The notes under the pieces were generated by a model. It saw only the letters and a list, made by a program, of their open reading frames with translations, had not been told where the DNA came from and searched no databases. Of a stretch of 48,338 nucleotides of DNA, positions 1 to 7,849 are shown piece by piece. The DNA is from an uncultured Pseudomonadota bacterium (GTDB lineage: Bacteria; Pseudomonadota; Alphaproteobacteria; RF32; CAG-239): contig CABUWG010000011.1 of the NCBI GenBank assembly GCA_902495305.1, positions 1-48,338 of the forward strand, given 5' to 3'. The position numbers and the translations under genes were made by a program. Numbering within the stretch: the stretch's first letter is position 1; the number at the start of each line of letters is the position of its first letter.

Positions 1-575
1 CAGCCGTCTGTTCCGTTTGTGCCGTAAGACGACGGCGTCAGAGAAGTATAAGACGGACAGCCGGACGGCTTGCAACAGGTGCCGTAAGAAGAATCATAAG
101 TACAGCGTCCGGAATTCTTTTTGAGCTTTTGGCCTGACGGGCAAGTATTGGTAAAGCCCGTATCCTTGCAAGCACGCTGATTGTCGGTTTTGCAGCCCTT
201 GTACAAAGAACCGTAACTCGGACAGGGCTGGTCGACATATTTCGGAATGGAACAGGTTTTGGTGTTATATCCGTTTTGTTCACACCATGTCTTGGCATCG
301 CATTTGAGGTAATGATCGTCACGTTTGCACGTTCCGACTTTGGCGTAATATTGCGGACATTCACCGGAAACATAATAGGTATAACCTTTCTTCTCACACC
401 ACTCTGTATCAATGTTAGGATTAGGAGGGGGACCGCCGGCTAATTCCTCATCGGAACAGTCCGGCAGAAAACACACACCGGCAAAAGCGGAGGTCGGGAG
501 GAAAGCCAATAATGCGGCAGAACATACTGCCATTTTAAGTTTCATGTGTAGCATATTTATGTTAATATTCTTCAT
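1..575 (-). CDS. secreted Cys-rich protein, 3' end beyond window
   Basis: Partial gene; 191 codons are visible and the reading frame runs off the left edge. The ATG at 575 is preceded by a strong GGGAGG ribosome binding site six bases away, which favours it over internal ATGs. A hydrophobic stretch ending in TSAFA-G (about residues 15-32) reads as a signal peptide, so the product is probably exported. The mature part is rich in Cys, Gly, Tyr, Ser and Lys, with recurring C-P-S-Y and W-C-E motifs (WCEKKGY, WCEQNGY), suggesting short degenerate disulfide-bonded repeats. I do not recognise a family. A surface or adhesin-like role is inference only. Confidence 0.8.
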   Translation of the reverse strand, partial: MKNININMLHMKLKMAVCSAALLAFLPTSAFAGVCFLPDCSDEELAGGPPPNPNIDTEWCEKKGYTYYVSGECPQYYAKVGTCKRDDHYLKCDAKTWCEQNGYNTKTCSIPKYVDQPCPSYGSLYKGCKTDNQRACKDTGFTNTCPSGQKLKKNSGRCTYDSSYGTCCKPSGCPSYTSLTPSSYGTNGTDG

Positions 576-610
576 CGGCTTCCTCCCTAAAAAGTTCCAA
601 TACTAAGACT

Positions 611-639
611 ACTATATCACAAAGAAATGTCAGTGTCAA
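611..639 (-). promoter_or_regulatory. sigma-70-type promoter of the Cys-rich secreted protein
   Basis: On the minus strand TTGACA (639-634) and TATAGT (616-611) are separated by 17 bases. This is near consensus and lies about 36 bases upstream of the ATG at 575. Confidence 0.75.
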
Positions 640-695
640 GTAGTTGTGAAAAGTGGGGTGGGGATTTTGGCTAATTAGAAAAGGCTAAATTCTGC

Positions 696-723
696 TTGCA
701 AAATTACCGTGATGCATTATGAT
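696..723 (+). promoter_or_regulatory. promoter of structured-leader module, copy 1
   Basis: TTGCAA (696-701), a 16-base spacer, then TATGAT (718-723). The same TTGCAA/16/TAATAT arrangement occurs at the other two copies. The predicted start lies near 729-731, so the transcript would begin at the first hairpin of the leader. Confidence 0.7.
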
Positions 724-729
724 AATACC

Positions 730-915
730 CGCAGTCCGGAGACGGACTGTGGTGTCTCAAAAACATCTTGAAAACAAAATTCCGCTCTGGCGGAGTGTCC
801 CGAGATAAGCGTACTTGTGCGACGAATACGGACGACTGCGTTTTCACAGTTTTTGAGCTCCGCCACCCTTCTTTTAGGGTGGTTTTGTTTTAACAAAATC
901 AAGGAGCTAAAATAA
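730..915 (+). promoter_or_regulatory. pseudoknotted structured leader RNA, copy 1 (unclassified)
   Basis: Stems read directly: hairpin 732-738/743-749 with GAGA loop; helix A 756-764/849-857; helix B 769-775/840-846; helix C 794-800/830-837 with one bulged base; apical hairpin 810-813/818-821; hairpin 863-869/876-882; small hairpin 883-888/893-898. The strand GGCGGAG (789-795), inside helix B, pairs with CTCCGCC (858-864), outside helix A, making an interleaved pseudoknot. Helices A, B, C and the pseudoknot change sequence but keep pairing in copies at 33425 and 48048. AGCTCC (856-861) is also complementary to the Shine-Dalgarno GGAGCT (903-908), so a translational switch is plausible. I match it to no known riboswitch or ribozyme; ligand and function are unknown. 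Confidence 0.8.
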
Positions 916-1176
916 ATGTTATCAAGAGAATATAGAAAAAAATGGTATAAGAACTTCCGCGCTTATTGCAATCAGGAATTAGACCGGATAATGACGGAAC
1001 AGGGTTTGACAAGCGCCGAACTGTCTAATCATATAGACTTTCTGGAAGGAAAAATAGAAAGGCTGAGGAAAAACAAGGGTAACCTGCGTATGGACGAATA
1101 CGTTTACTTGTTCTCCTTCTTCGACAAGGTGTTTGAACTTAAAGTATCCGACGCCCAAACCTCTTCGTGGCAATAA
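916..1176 (+). CDS. small helix-turn-helix (XRE-like) protein, module copy 1
   Basis: 86 residues, started at the ATG ten bases after GGAGCT at the end of the structured leader. A basic N-terminus (REYRKKWYKNFR) precedes a region with the spacing of an XRE/Cro-type helix-turn-helix (LTSAELSNHIDFLEGKIERLRKNKG, about 31-55 in the order of helices), followed by a helix (MDEYVYLFSFFDKVFEL) like the last helix of that fold. The partial gene at 48233 is a close paralogue over its first 35 residues. The gene at 33606 aligns through the same core but is divergent. A DNA- or RNA-binding role, perhaps on its own leader, is inference. It has its own promoter and terminator, so it is monocistronic. Confidence 0.8.
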   Translation: MLSREYRKKWYKNFRAYCNQELDRIMTEQGLTSAELSNHIDFLEGKIERLRKNKGNLRMDEYVYLFSFFDKVFELKVSDAQTSSWQ

Positions 1177-1180
1177 GAAA

Positions 1181-1208
1181 AAAGCGGGATTAACCTCCCG
1201 CTTTTTTC
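1181..1208 (+). terminator. rho-independent terminator of module copy 1
   Basis: AGCGGGA/TCCCGCT stem followed by six T. The same stem and an almost identical loop end module copy 2 at 33882, so the terminator belongs to the repeated unit. Confidence 0.85.
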
Positions 1209-1315
1209 ATTTCAACGTACATTCTCTCCCACACATTCCACCGGAGTATCGCGGGTTTCAAGGCACCGTACAAACTGACGGCCGTCGGCCTTTCGACCGC
1301 CACCCGCTGGGTGTG

Positions 1316-3949
1316 TTACCGACGTTCGGTGCCGTAGTAGGCGTTCAAGTACATCTGCTTGATTTCCGAAATCAGCGGATAAGCCGGATTAGCGCCGGTG
1401 CATTGGTCGTCAAACGCCAGCTCAGACAACTCGTCCAACCCGTCAAGGAAAGTCTTTTCATCCACGCCCCAATCTTTGATAGAAGCCGGAATGTTAATGC
1501 TTTTCTTCAATTTTTCAATTGCCTTAATCAGGTTAGCCACTTTCTCGTCATCATTTTTGCCGCCCAAATTCAGGAACTCGGCAACTTTGGCGTATCTTCT
1601 CTTTCCTTCCGGATAATGATACTGCGAGAAAGTTCCTTGCTTGGTCGGTTTGTCATTGGCATTAAACTTAATGACTTCGCTGATCATCAGCGCATTGGCA
1701 ATACCGTGCGGAATGTTATAAGCGCTGCCGAGCTTGTGCGCCATTGAGTGGCATACGCCGAGGAAAGCCTGAGCAAAAGCCATACCGGCCATCGTGGCGG
1801 CATAATGCATATTCTCGCGGGCTTTCGGATTGTTGGCGCCGTCATTGACGGAAAGCTCCAGATTATCAAAAATCAGACGGATGGCTTCATAAGCAATACC
1901 GTCGGTAAACGGTGTTGCCAGAATGGAGGCCAGAGCTTCCAGAGCATGGGTCAGCGCGTCAATACCGGAAGCGGCAGCCAGACCGCGCGGCATGCTCAAA
2001 ACCAAATCCGGATCAATAATTGACATATTCGGCGTCAGGGCATAATCGGCAATCGGATATTTGATATGCGTGTTGGAGTCTGTAATAACGGCAAACGGCG
2101 TAACCTCCGAACCGGTACCGGAAGTTGTCGGAATGGCAACCATATAAGCCTTATCACCCAAGTTCGGGAACATGCAGACACGTTTGCGAATATCCATGAA
2201 ACGCATTGCCAAATCATCAAATTTAACATCCGGATGTTCATACATCAACCAGACGATTTTGGCCGCATCCATCGGAGAACCGCCGCCGAGCGCAATAATA
2301 ACGTCCGGCTCAAAACTGCGGCACATAACCAAAGCGCGGTTGACGGTGTCCGTGTCCGGATCCGGCGCGACTTCGGAGAAAATCTGAAAAGCAATGCCCA
2401 TTTCTTCCAGAACGGAAGTAATCTTGTTGGTATAGCCGAGTTGGAACAAAGGCTTGTCAGTGATAATCAATGCTTTTTTCTTGCCGCAAAGCTCACGCAA
2501 TGCAACGCCGACGGCGCCCTGTTTGAAGTAAATTTTCGGGGGAACTCTGAACCAGAGCATATTTTCGCGTCTTTCAGCAACATTTTTAATATTCAACAAG
2601 TGTTTTACTCCTACGTTTTCGCTGGCTGCATTGCCGCCCCAGGAACCGCAGCCCAAAGTGAGCGACGGGTCAAGGCGGAAGTTGTACAAATCGCCGATAC
2701 CGCCCTGAGAAGACGGTGTGTTGACGAGCATTCGTCCGGTTTCAATCACTTCGCTGAAACGGGCAATGCGGTCTTTGTTGTGGTCGGCGGTATAAAGAAC
2801 GGAGGTATGTCCGCGTCCGGCAAAATCAACCAGATCGCGCGCCATAAACACGGCCTGTTCAAAATCATTGGCTTTGTACATAGCCAAAACCGGAGAAAGT
2901 TTTTCATAAGAAAATTCTTCTTCGGTGCCGATTTTCTCGGCTTCGCCAATCAGAACCTTTGTGTCTTCGGGAACTTTAACGCCGGCCATTTCGGCAATCT
3001 TATAGGCCGGTTGTCCGACGATTTTGGCATTCAGCTTGCCGTCCATAATGATTGTCTTGGCAACCTTTTCTTTTTCCTTTTTGCTCAGAATATAAGCGCC
3101 GCGATATTGCATCTCGTCTTTAACGGCATCATAAATGTCTTTGTGAACAATAATGGATTGTTCGGAAGCGCAAATCATGCCGTTGTCAAAAGTCTTACTC
3201 ATCAAAATGGAACTGACCGCCATTTTAATGTCGGCCGTTTCGTCGATAATGGCCGGAACGTTTCCTGCGCCCACGCCGAGAGCAGGCTTGCCGGAAGAAT
3301 AAGCCGATTTGACCATGCCGGGGCCGCCGGTTGCCAAAATCAGGTTAATGCCGTCGTGGCTCATCAGGTGCTGCGTCGCCTCGATTGTCGGTTCTTCAAT
3401 CCAGCCGATGATATTTTCCGGCGCGCCGGCTTTAACAGCAGCTTCCAACATCAGGCGGGCCGTCTCAACCGTGCATTTTTTTGCCCGCGGGTGCGGAGAA
3501 AAGATAATGCCGTTGCGGGTCTTGAGCGAAATCATACTCTTGAAAATGGTTGTGGACGTCGGGTTGGTTGTCGGAATAACGCCGGCAATCACGCCGAGCG
3601 GTTCGGCAATTCTGGTAATGCCGTTGGTGGCGTCATGCTCAATCACGCCGCAGGTTTTGGCATGGCGGTATTTGTTAAAAATTTCTTCGGCGGCAAAGTG
3701 GTTTTTAATCACCTTGTCTTCCACAATACCCATGCCGGTTTCTTCCACGGCCATTTTTGCCAGCGGAATACGGTGGCTGTTGGCGGCAATGGCCATGGCT
3801 TCGACAATCTTGTCAACCTGTGCCTGAGAGAATGTCGCCATAACTTTTTGTGCGGCGCTGACTTTTGCGATTAAGGCGTTCAAATCCTCAATGCTCTTGG
3901 CGCCGTTATCGTTTTTTTGCTCAGTTTTCGCAACAACTTCTTTTTTCAT
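1316..3949 (-). CDS. adhE: bifunctional acetaldehyde-CoA / alcohol dehydrogenase
   Basis: 877 residues, usual AdhE length. It reduces acetyl-CoA to acetaldehyde and then to ethanol, reoxidising two NADH in fermentation. The N-terminal half is a CoA-acylating aldehyde dehydrogenase with the catalytic-Cys motif NGMICASEQ. The C-terminal half is an iron-dependent alcohol dehydrogenase with GGGSPMDAAK and metal-binding D/H motifs DALTHALEA, HSMAHKLG and HGIANA. The chosen start (MKKEVVAK) follows GAAAGGGG; the frame stays open 16 codons further up without a good ribosome binding site. It is preceded by murE in the same orientation, 113 bases away, so a separate promoter is likely. It implies mixed-acid or ethanol fermentation. 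Confidence 0.95.
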   Translation of the reverse strand: MKKEVVAKTEQKNDNGAKSIEDLNALIAKVSAAQKVMATFSQAQVDKIVEAMAIAANSHRIPLAKMAVEETGMGIVEDKVIKNHFAAEEIFNKYRHAKTCGVIEHDATNGITRIAEPLGVIAGVIPTTNPTSTTIFKSMISLKTRNGIIFSPHPRAKKCTVETARLMLEAAVKAGAPENIIGWIEEPTIEATQHLMSHDGINLILATGGPGMVKSAYSSGKPALGVGAGNVPAIIDETADIKMAVSSILMSKTFDNGMICASEQSIIVHKDIYDAVKDEMQYRGAYILSKKEKEKVAKTIIMDGKLNAKIVGQPAYKIAEMAGVKVPEDTKVLIGEAEKIGTEEEFSYEKLSPVLAMYKANDFEQAVFMARDLVDFAGRGHTSVLYTADHNKDRIARFSEVIETGRMLVNTPSSQGGIGDLYNFRLDPSLTLGCGSWGGNAASENVGVKHLLNIKNVAERRENMLWFRVPPKIYFKQGAVGVALRELCGKKKALIITDKPLFQLGYTNKITSVLEEMGIAFQIFSEVAPDPDTDTVNRALVMCRSFEPDVIIALGGGSPMDAAKIVWLMYEHPDVKFDDLAMRFMDIRKRVCMFPNLGDKAYMVAIPTTSGTGSEVTPFAVITDSNTHIKYPIADYALTPNMSIIDPDLVLSMPRGLAAASGIDALTHALEALASILATPFTDGIAYEAIRLIFDNLELSVNDGANNPKARENMHYAATMAGMAFAQAFLGVCHSMAHKLGSAYNIPHGIANALMISEVIKFNANDKPTKQGTFSQYHYPEGKRRYAKVAEFLNLGGKNDDEKVANLIKAIEKLKKSINIPASIKDWGVDEKTFLDGLDELSELAFDDQCTGANPAYPLISEIKQMYLNAYYGTERR

Positions 3950-4062
3950 GTTGCTGTTACCCCTTTCGTTGCTGTTAAAATCACAATTCCTCAACAATAT
4001 ATAATCAATTCTCCAAAGATTGGTTAATTTTTTTTATACATGCCGAGTTATCCAAATACATT

Positions 4063-5475
4063 TTATTTCAGATTCTTACAAACTTCTTCATAGTCGCTGA
4101 AATGAAAAATCTGTCCGTTGATATATTGTCCGTTTTCGTGTCCTTTGCCGGCAATAATCAGAATATCGTCTTGCCCAAGTCCGGCAATGGCAGTCTTGAT
4201 GGCTTCGGCACGGTTGCCGATGTTTTTGCCGCGCGGGCAGGCCGCCATAATCTGCATTCTGATTTTCTCGGCGTCCTCGGTGCGCGGGTTGTCATCGGTC
4301 ACATAAATCACGTCCGCCAGTTCGTTGGCAATCTTTCCCATAATCGGACGCTTTCCGGCATCACGGTCGCCGCCGCAGCCGAATAAGACATGCAGTTTGC
4401 CGCGGCAGTGGGAACGCATGGCGCGGATAACGTTTTCCAAAGCATCCGGCGTGTGGGCGTAATCAACATAAACGGCCGCGCCGCCGGCAGTCTTTCCGAC
4501 CAGATCCAGCCGCCCTTTGGCACCGCGAATATGGCTGATATGCTGCAAAACGTCATTGAGTTTTCCGGTCAGCTCGGCAGCCATGCCCAGAGCACAGAGC
4601 ACGTTCATGGCCTGAAATTCACCGGCCAAAGGCACAAAAATTTCTGTCTCTTTGCCGTAAAAAACAAGACGGAGCTGTTGCCCGTCAAGCGTCGGAACCG
4701 CTGACAAAAGCTTGAGTTCCGAACCGTTGCGGCCGTAAGTAATGACTTTTTTGCCGCTGTCTTCACACACTTTGCGCAGATGAGGATAAACTTCTATGTC
4801 AGCGTTCAGAACGGCCGTGCCGCCGCCAACCAAAACCTCGCGAAACAAAATTTCTTTGGCGGCCAGATAATTTTCAAAAGTCTTGTGATAGTCAAGATGA
4901 TCACGCGTCAGATTGGTAAAACCGGCAACTTTCACATTTTGTACGCCGCCGGTACGGTACTGGCATAGACCGTGGCTTGAGGTTTCCATAATCACATAAT
5001 CGTACCCTTCTTTTTTAAGGTCTGCAAGTTCTTCGGCAATGACGGCGGCGTTCGGCGTCGTGTTGGGCGAGGGGATGGGCGCTTCGTTGCCTTTAATCAG
5101 TCCGAGCGTGCCCATGCTGGCGGCTTTGATGTCCATTCGGGTCAAAATCTGCCGTACGAAATCGGCAATTGAAGTCTTGCCGTTGGTACCGGTAATCGCG
5201 GCAATATTTTCCGGCTGCGGACCGTAGAACGCGGCGGCCAGTCTGGCGAAAGCCTTGTTCGGATTGTCATCTGTCACGAATGTAACTTGCGGATAAGCTT
5301 TGGTGTCGGCATATTCCGGCTTGCAGACAATGACTGCGGCGCCGTTTTGTACGGCCGACGGAATATAAGCCGAAGCCGGCGCTTTTTCGCTGTCTTGCGC
5401 CCCGAATAAATACCCCGGCTTAATCAGACGGGAGTCTGTTGACAAGCCTTTGATTTCAATTCCCGAAACTTTCAT
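4063..5475 (-). CDS. murE: UDP-MurNAc-tripeptide synthetase (meso-DAP adding)
   Basis: 470 residues. Cytoplasmic Mur ligase that adds meso-diaminopimelate to UDP-MurNAc-L-Ala-D-Glu in peptidoglycan synthesis. The ATP-binding loop TGTNGKTS lies near residue 95, and the DAP-specificity motif DDNPRTE is present (lysine-adding enzymes carry a different residue here), so the cell wall should be DAP type. Start MKVSGIEI follows AAAGGGG; an upstream in-frame ATG lacks a ribosome binding site. In many bacteria murE sits in the dcw cluster, but here it stands alone between adhE and a divergent DUF1847 gene. Confidence 0.95.
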   Translation of the reverse strand: MKVSGIEIKGLSTDSRLIKPGYLFGAQDSEKAPASAYIPSAVQNGAAVIVCKPEYADTKAYPQVTFVTDDNPNKAFARLAAAFYGPQPENIAAITGTNGKTSIADFVRQILTRMDIKAASMGTLGLIKGNEAPIPSPNTTPNAAVIAEELADLKKEGYDYVIMETSSHGLCQYRTGGVQNVKVAGFTNLTRDHLDYHKTFENYLAAKEILFREVLVGGGTAVLNADIEVYPHLRKVCEDSGKKVITYGRNGSELKLLSAVPTLDGQQLRLVFYGKETEIFVPLAGEFQAMNVLCALGMAAELTGKLNDVLQHISHIRGAKGRLDLVGKTAGGAAVYVDYAHTPDALENVIRAMRSHCRGKLHVLFGCGGDRDAGKRPIMGKIANELADVIYVTDDNPRTEDAEKIRMQIMAACPRGKNIGNRAEAIKTAIAGLGQDDILIIAGKGHENGQYINGQIFHFSDYEEVCKNLK

Positions 5476-5551
5476 TTTTTGCCCCTTTGTTCCGATTCTT
5501 TTGTAATGAGTCTGAATCAAAAAAATGAAAGAAGTGTTTAAAATTTCATCC

Positions 5552-5579
5552 TTGCCAAATTATTTTCCCGTTTTATAAT
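5552..5579 (+). promoter_or_regulatory. promoter of the DUF1847 gene
   Basis: TTGCCA (5552-5557), 16-base spacer, TATAAT (5574-5579). About 21 bases separate the -10 box from the ATG at 5601, with AGGAGA in between. Confidence 0.7.
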
Positions 5580-5600
5580 CATGGAAAACAGGAGAAGAAA

Positions 5601-6044
5601 ATGAAAGAACACTACAGCGCGGAAGAACTGAAAGAAATGGAAATCACCTACGAGGCTCTGAACAAGTCCCGCATTCAGGAGCTGATAAACTATGCCAAAG
5701 GCATGGGATACCGGCGTATCGGTCTGGCTAATTGCATTTGTATGCAAAAATATATTGATACGCTGGCTAATCTCTTAAAAGCCGGCGGGCTGGAGGTCTT
5801 TCATGTCAACTGCCGCGAGGGCGGGCTTGACTTGTGCGATTTTACCGCTGACCATAAAGGCTCAAGCTGCGATCCTGCTTATCAGGCGGATTATCTGAAT
5901 TCCATGAACACCGATCTCAATGTCAATGTCGGCCTTTGCCTTGGTCACGGGCTGATTTTTCAAAAACATTCCAAAGCGCCCGTCACCACGCTGATTGTCA
6001 AGGATTTTGCCACCAAACATAACCCATTGGCTAATCTTGAATAA
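5601..6044 (+). CDS. DUF1847-type Cys-rich metal-binding protein
   Basis: 147 residues, likely cytoplasmic. The Cys pattern (C-I-C near residue 48, then VNCREGG, CDFTADHKGSSCDP), the segment NVGLCLGHGLIF and the ending SKAPVTTLIVKDF..KHNP are what I associate with the DUF1847 family of predicted metal-binding proteins, common in anaerobes. Biochemical function is unknown. The start follows AGGAGAAG by four bases. It is divergent from murE. The next gene (6101) follows in the same direction behind a stem-loop. Confidence 0.75.
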   Translation: MKEHYSAEELKEMEITYEALNKSRIQELINYAKGMGYRRIGLANCICMQKYIDTLANLLKAGGLEVFHVNCREGGLDLCDFTADHKGSSCDPAYQADYLNSMNTDLNVNVGLCLGHGLIFQKHSKAPVTTLIVKDFATKHNPLANLE

Positions 6045-6050
6045 CCTTTC

Positions 6051-6095
6051 TCTCCTGCTTAAGTATGTGAAAACACAATGATATAAGCAGGGAGA
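6051..6095 (+). promoter_or_regulatory. stem-loop that buries the ribosome binding site of the next gene
   Basis: TCTCCTGCTTA (6051-6061) pairs with 6084-6095 as 11 base pairs with one bulged G (6090); TGTG/CACA (6066-6069/6074-6077) can extend it. The 3' arm contains GGGAGA, the Shine-Dalgarno of the ATG at 6101. No T-run follows, so it is not a good terminator. Translational control is inferred from this overlap. Confidence 0.5.
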
Positions 6096-6100
6096 AAAAG

Positions 6101-6664
6101 ATGGATATTCATGAGGAAAAAATAATCAGGGAAGAAAAAAAGCCTAAAGACGACAGACGCTGGCGGGAAGCTCATCGTTGTTGGCTTCCGTATGTCGGTG
6201 GCCTGTTGCTGTTTTTGGCTGGTATTGGTTTTTCGCAGTTGTTTATGTTGATCGGCTCAAGTCTGTCCGAACCGCAGAATATTGTCGTTGCCTTCAAAAA
6301 TCCGGTCTGCACCGCGCCGACCGTTATCAACTGTCCCAAACAGCATCCGCAAATGCGTCCGGTCAGAGAAAACGCTGAAGTCATGCCGCCGCGTCCGACA
6401 TGCGAAAACCGCCGTATGGATAATATGATGCCGCGCCAAACCGGCTGCAAATGTTCGGAAACCATGCCGGCTAAAACCGGTCCGGCCGGTTGCAGCTGTC
6501 CTGCCGTAAAAAAGGCCGTGTCACCGCGGCCCGAATGCCGTTGTCCGGCGTCTGCTCCCGTCACAAATAAGAGCTGCTGCGGCCCGCAGGCTTCTGTCTG
6601 GCCGGAACAGCCGCAGGGAACCGAAAATCCGCTGCATTTGAGAAAACACGACCGCACGGCTTAG
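6101..6664 (+). CDS. membrane-anchored Cys/Pro-rich protein of unknown function
   Basis: 187 residues, no family recognised. A charged N-terminus (about 1-25, with EEKIIREEKKPKDDRR) is followed by one hydrophobic segment near residues 28-52 (YVGGLLLFLAGIGFSQLF) and then a low-complexity tail of about 130 residues rich in Pro, Cys, Met and Arg, with repeated C-S/C-R plus C-P pairs (CKCSE, CSCP, CRCP, SCCGP). This reads as a single-pass protein with the tail outside. The Cys/Met/Pro content could bind metal or form disulfides; that is speculation. It is followed eight bases later by the MFS gene, so co-transcription is likely. Confidence 0.7.
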   Translation: MDIHEEKIIREEKKPKDDRRWREAHRCWLPYVGGLLLFLAGIGFSQLFMLIGSSLSEPQNIVVAFKNPVCTAPTVINCPKQHPQMRPVRENAEVMPPRPTCENRRMDNMMPRQTGCKCSETMPAKTGPAGCSCPAVKKAVSPRPECRCPASAPVTNKSCCGPQASVWPEQPQGTENPLHLRKHDRTA

Positions 6665-6672
6665 GATAACCA

Positions 6673-7809
6673 ATGGAGAAACAAAGTTTTCTCAGCCGCA
6701 ATTTCTTCGTCGTCAGCTTTGTAAACCTTTTTATCTTTTTTGGCTTTCAGATGATTTTTCCGGTCTTGCCGCAGTATATTCAGAAAATGGGCGGCGGGCC
6801 GGAAGTCATTGGTCTGGTAATGGGAATCTTTACGGTTTCAACCTTAATCTCCCGCCCTTTTGCCGGCTGGCTGCTTGACCGTGTCAAAAGAAAGCTGGTG
6901 CTGATTGGCGGATTGACGGTTTTTATGGCGATGCTGTTCAGCTATGCGCTGGCTCATACGATTGCGCTGGTCATATTGGTACGGCTGGTACACGGTCTGG
7001 GCTGGGGATTTTCCGGCACGTCAACGGCCACAATCGCAGCTAGCATTATCCCGCGGGAACGCTTTGGTGAAGGTATGGGCTGGTTTAGTCTGGCCAATAG
7101 CCTTGCCATGGCTGTTGCGCCGGCGGCAGGTATCTATGTCGGCATACATTATCAGCTCCAAAGCGTGTTTTATCTGTCGTCACTTTTAGCCTTTGTCGCG
7201 CTTTGTCTGGCTTTTTTCATCCGCTGTCCCGCCCGCCGAAGCCCGCCGGCTTCCGTCCGGTTTATTTTGTATGATAAAGACGCCGTCCGTCCGGCCGTGT
7301 TAATGTTTTTTCTGTCCGTCACCTATGGCTCCATCATCAGCTTTTTGCCGTTGTATGCTGCCGGCTTGGGGATTCCGAACATCGGCATATTCTTCAGTGT
7401 TTATGCTTTGGCTATTCTGATAACCCGCCCGGCCGCCGGAAAGCTGATTGACCGCCTCGGGCTGGATATTGTCGTCCTGCCCGGATTTTTGTGTATCTTT
7501 GTCGGAATTGCCGGTCTGGCCTGCGCGCGCGAATTATGGCAGTTTGGCATGGTGGCCGCAGTCTATGGCATTGGCTTCGGGGCATTGCAAACCACTATTC
7601 AGACTATGGCGGTGCGCGATACGCCTTTTCACCGCCTCGGTATTGCCAATGCAACCTTGTTCAGCGGTTTTGACCTCGGCATGGGGCTGGGCGTGATTGC
7701 TTTGGGCAGTATTGCCGCGCTTTACGGTTATCGTAACATGTATTGGTTTACGTTGCTGCCGGTTGTTTTTGCCGTGCTGTTTTATCTTGTCTTCATGCGC
7801 CGCCGTTAA
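6673..7809 (+). CDS. MFS transporter
   Basis: 378 residues with about 12 hydrophobic segments, typical of a compact major facilitator superfamily carrier of the inner membrane. The loop GWLLDRVKRKLVLIGG between helices 2 and 3 matches MFS motif A, and the equivalent half-repeat GKLIDRLGLDIVVLPG occurs in the second half. The substrate cannot be read from sequence; drug/metabolite efflux of the YfcJ/arabinose-efflux type is possible. It lies eight bases after the Cys/Pro membrane protein and 40 bases before the ABC-F gene, in one direction. Confidence 0.85.
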   Translation: MEKQSFLSRNFFVVSFVNLFIFFGFQMIFPVLPQYIQKMGGGPEVIGLVMGIFTVSTLISRPFAGWLLDRVKRKLVLIGGLTVFMAMLFSYALAHTIALVILVRLVHGLGWGFSGTSTATIAASIIPRERFGEGMGWFSLANSLAMAVAPAAGIYVGIHYQLQSVFYLSSLLAFVALCLAFFIRCPARRSPPASVRFILYDKDAVRPAVLMFFLSVTYGSIISFLPLYAAGLGIPNIGIFFSVYALAILITRPAAGKLIDRLGLDIVVLPGFLCIFVGIAGLACARELWQFGMVAAVYGIGFGALQTTIQTMAVRDTPFHRLGIANATLFSGFDLGMGLGVIALGSIAALYGYRNMYWFTLLPVVFAVLFYLVFMRRR

Positions 7810-7849
7810 AATCTTTACTTCTGAAAACAACTATGTTATCTACATTTTT

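Noticed and set aside
730..915. Leader RNA as IscB/TnpB-type omega RNA (HEARO)
   Set aside because: HEARO/omega RNAs also precede a gene, but the downstream product here is an 86-90 residue helix-turn-helix protein with no nuclease motif, and I cannot match the sequence to known omega RNA cores.
730..915. Leader RNA as HDV-like or hammerhead ribozyme, or type III toxin-antitoxin RNA
   Set aside because: The helix order does not match the HDV double pseudoknot, hammerhead core bases are missing, and there is no tandem repeat or ToxN-like gene.
2066..3874. Long open frame (602 codons) opposite adhE
   Set aside because: It is antisense to a complete AdhE with all motifs, has no ribosome binding site, and its protein is a low-complexity shadow rich in Asn, His and Phe.
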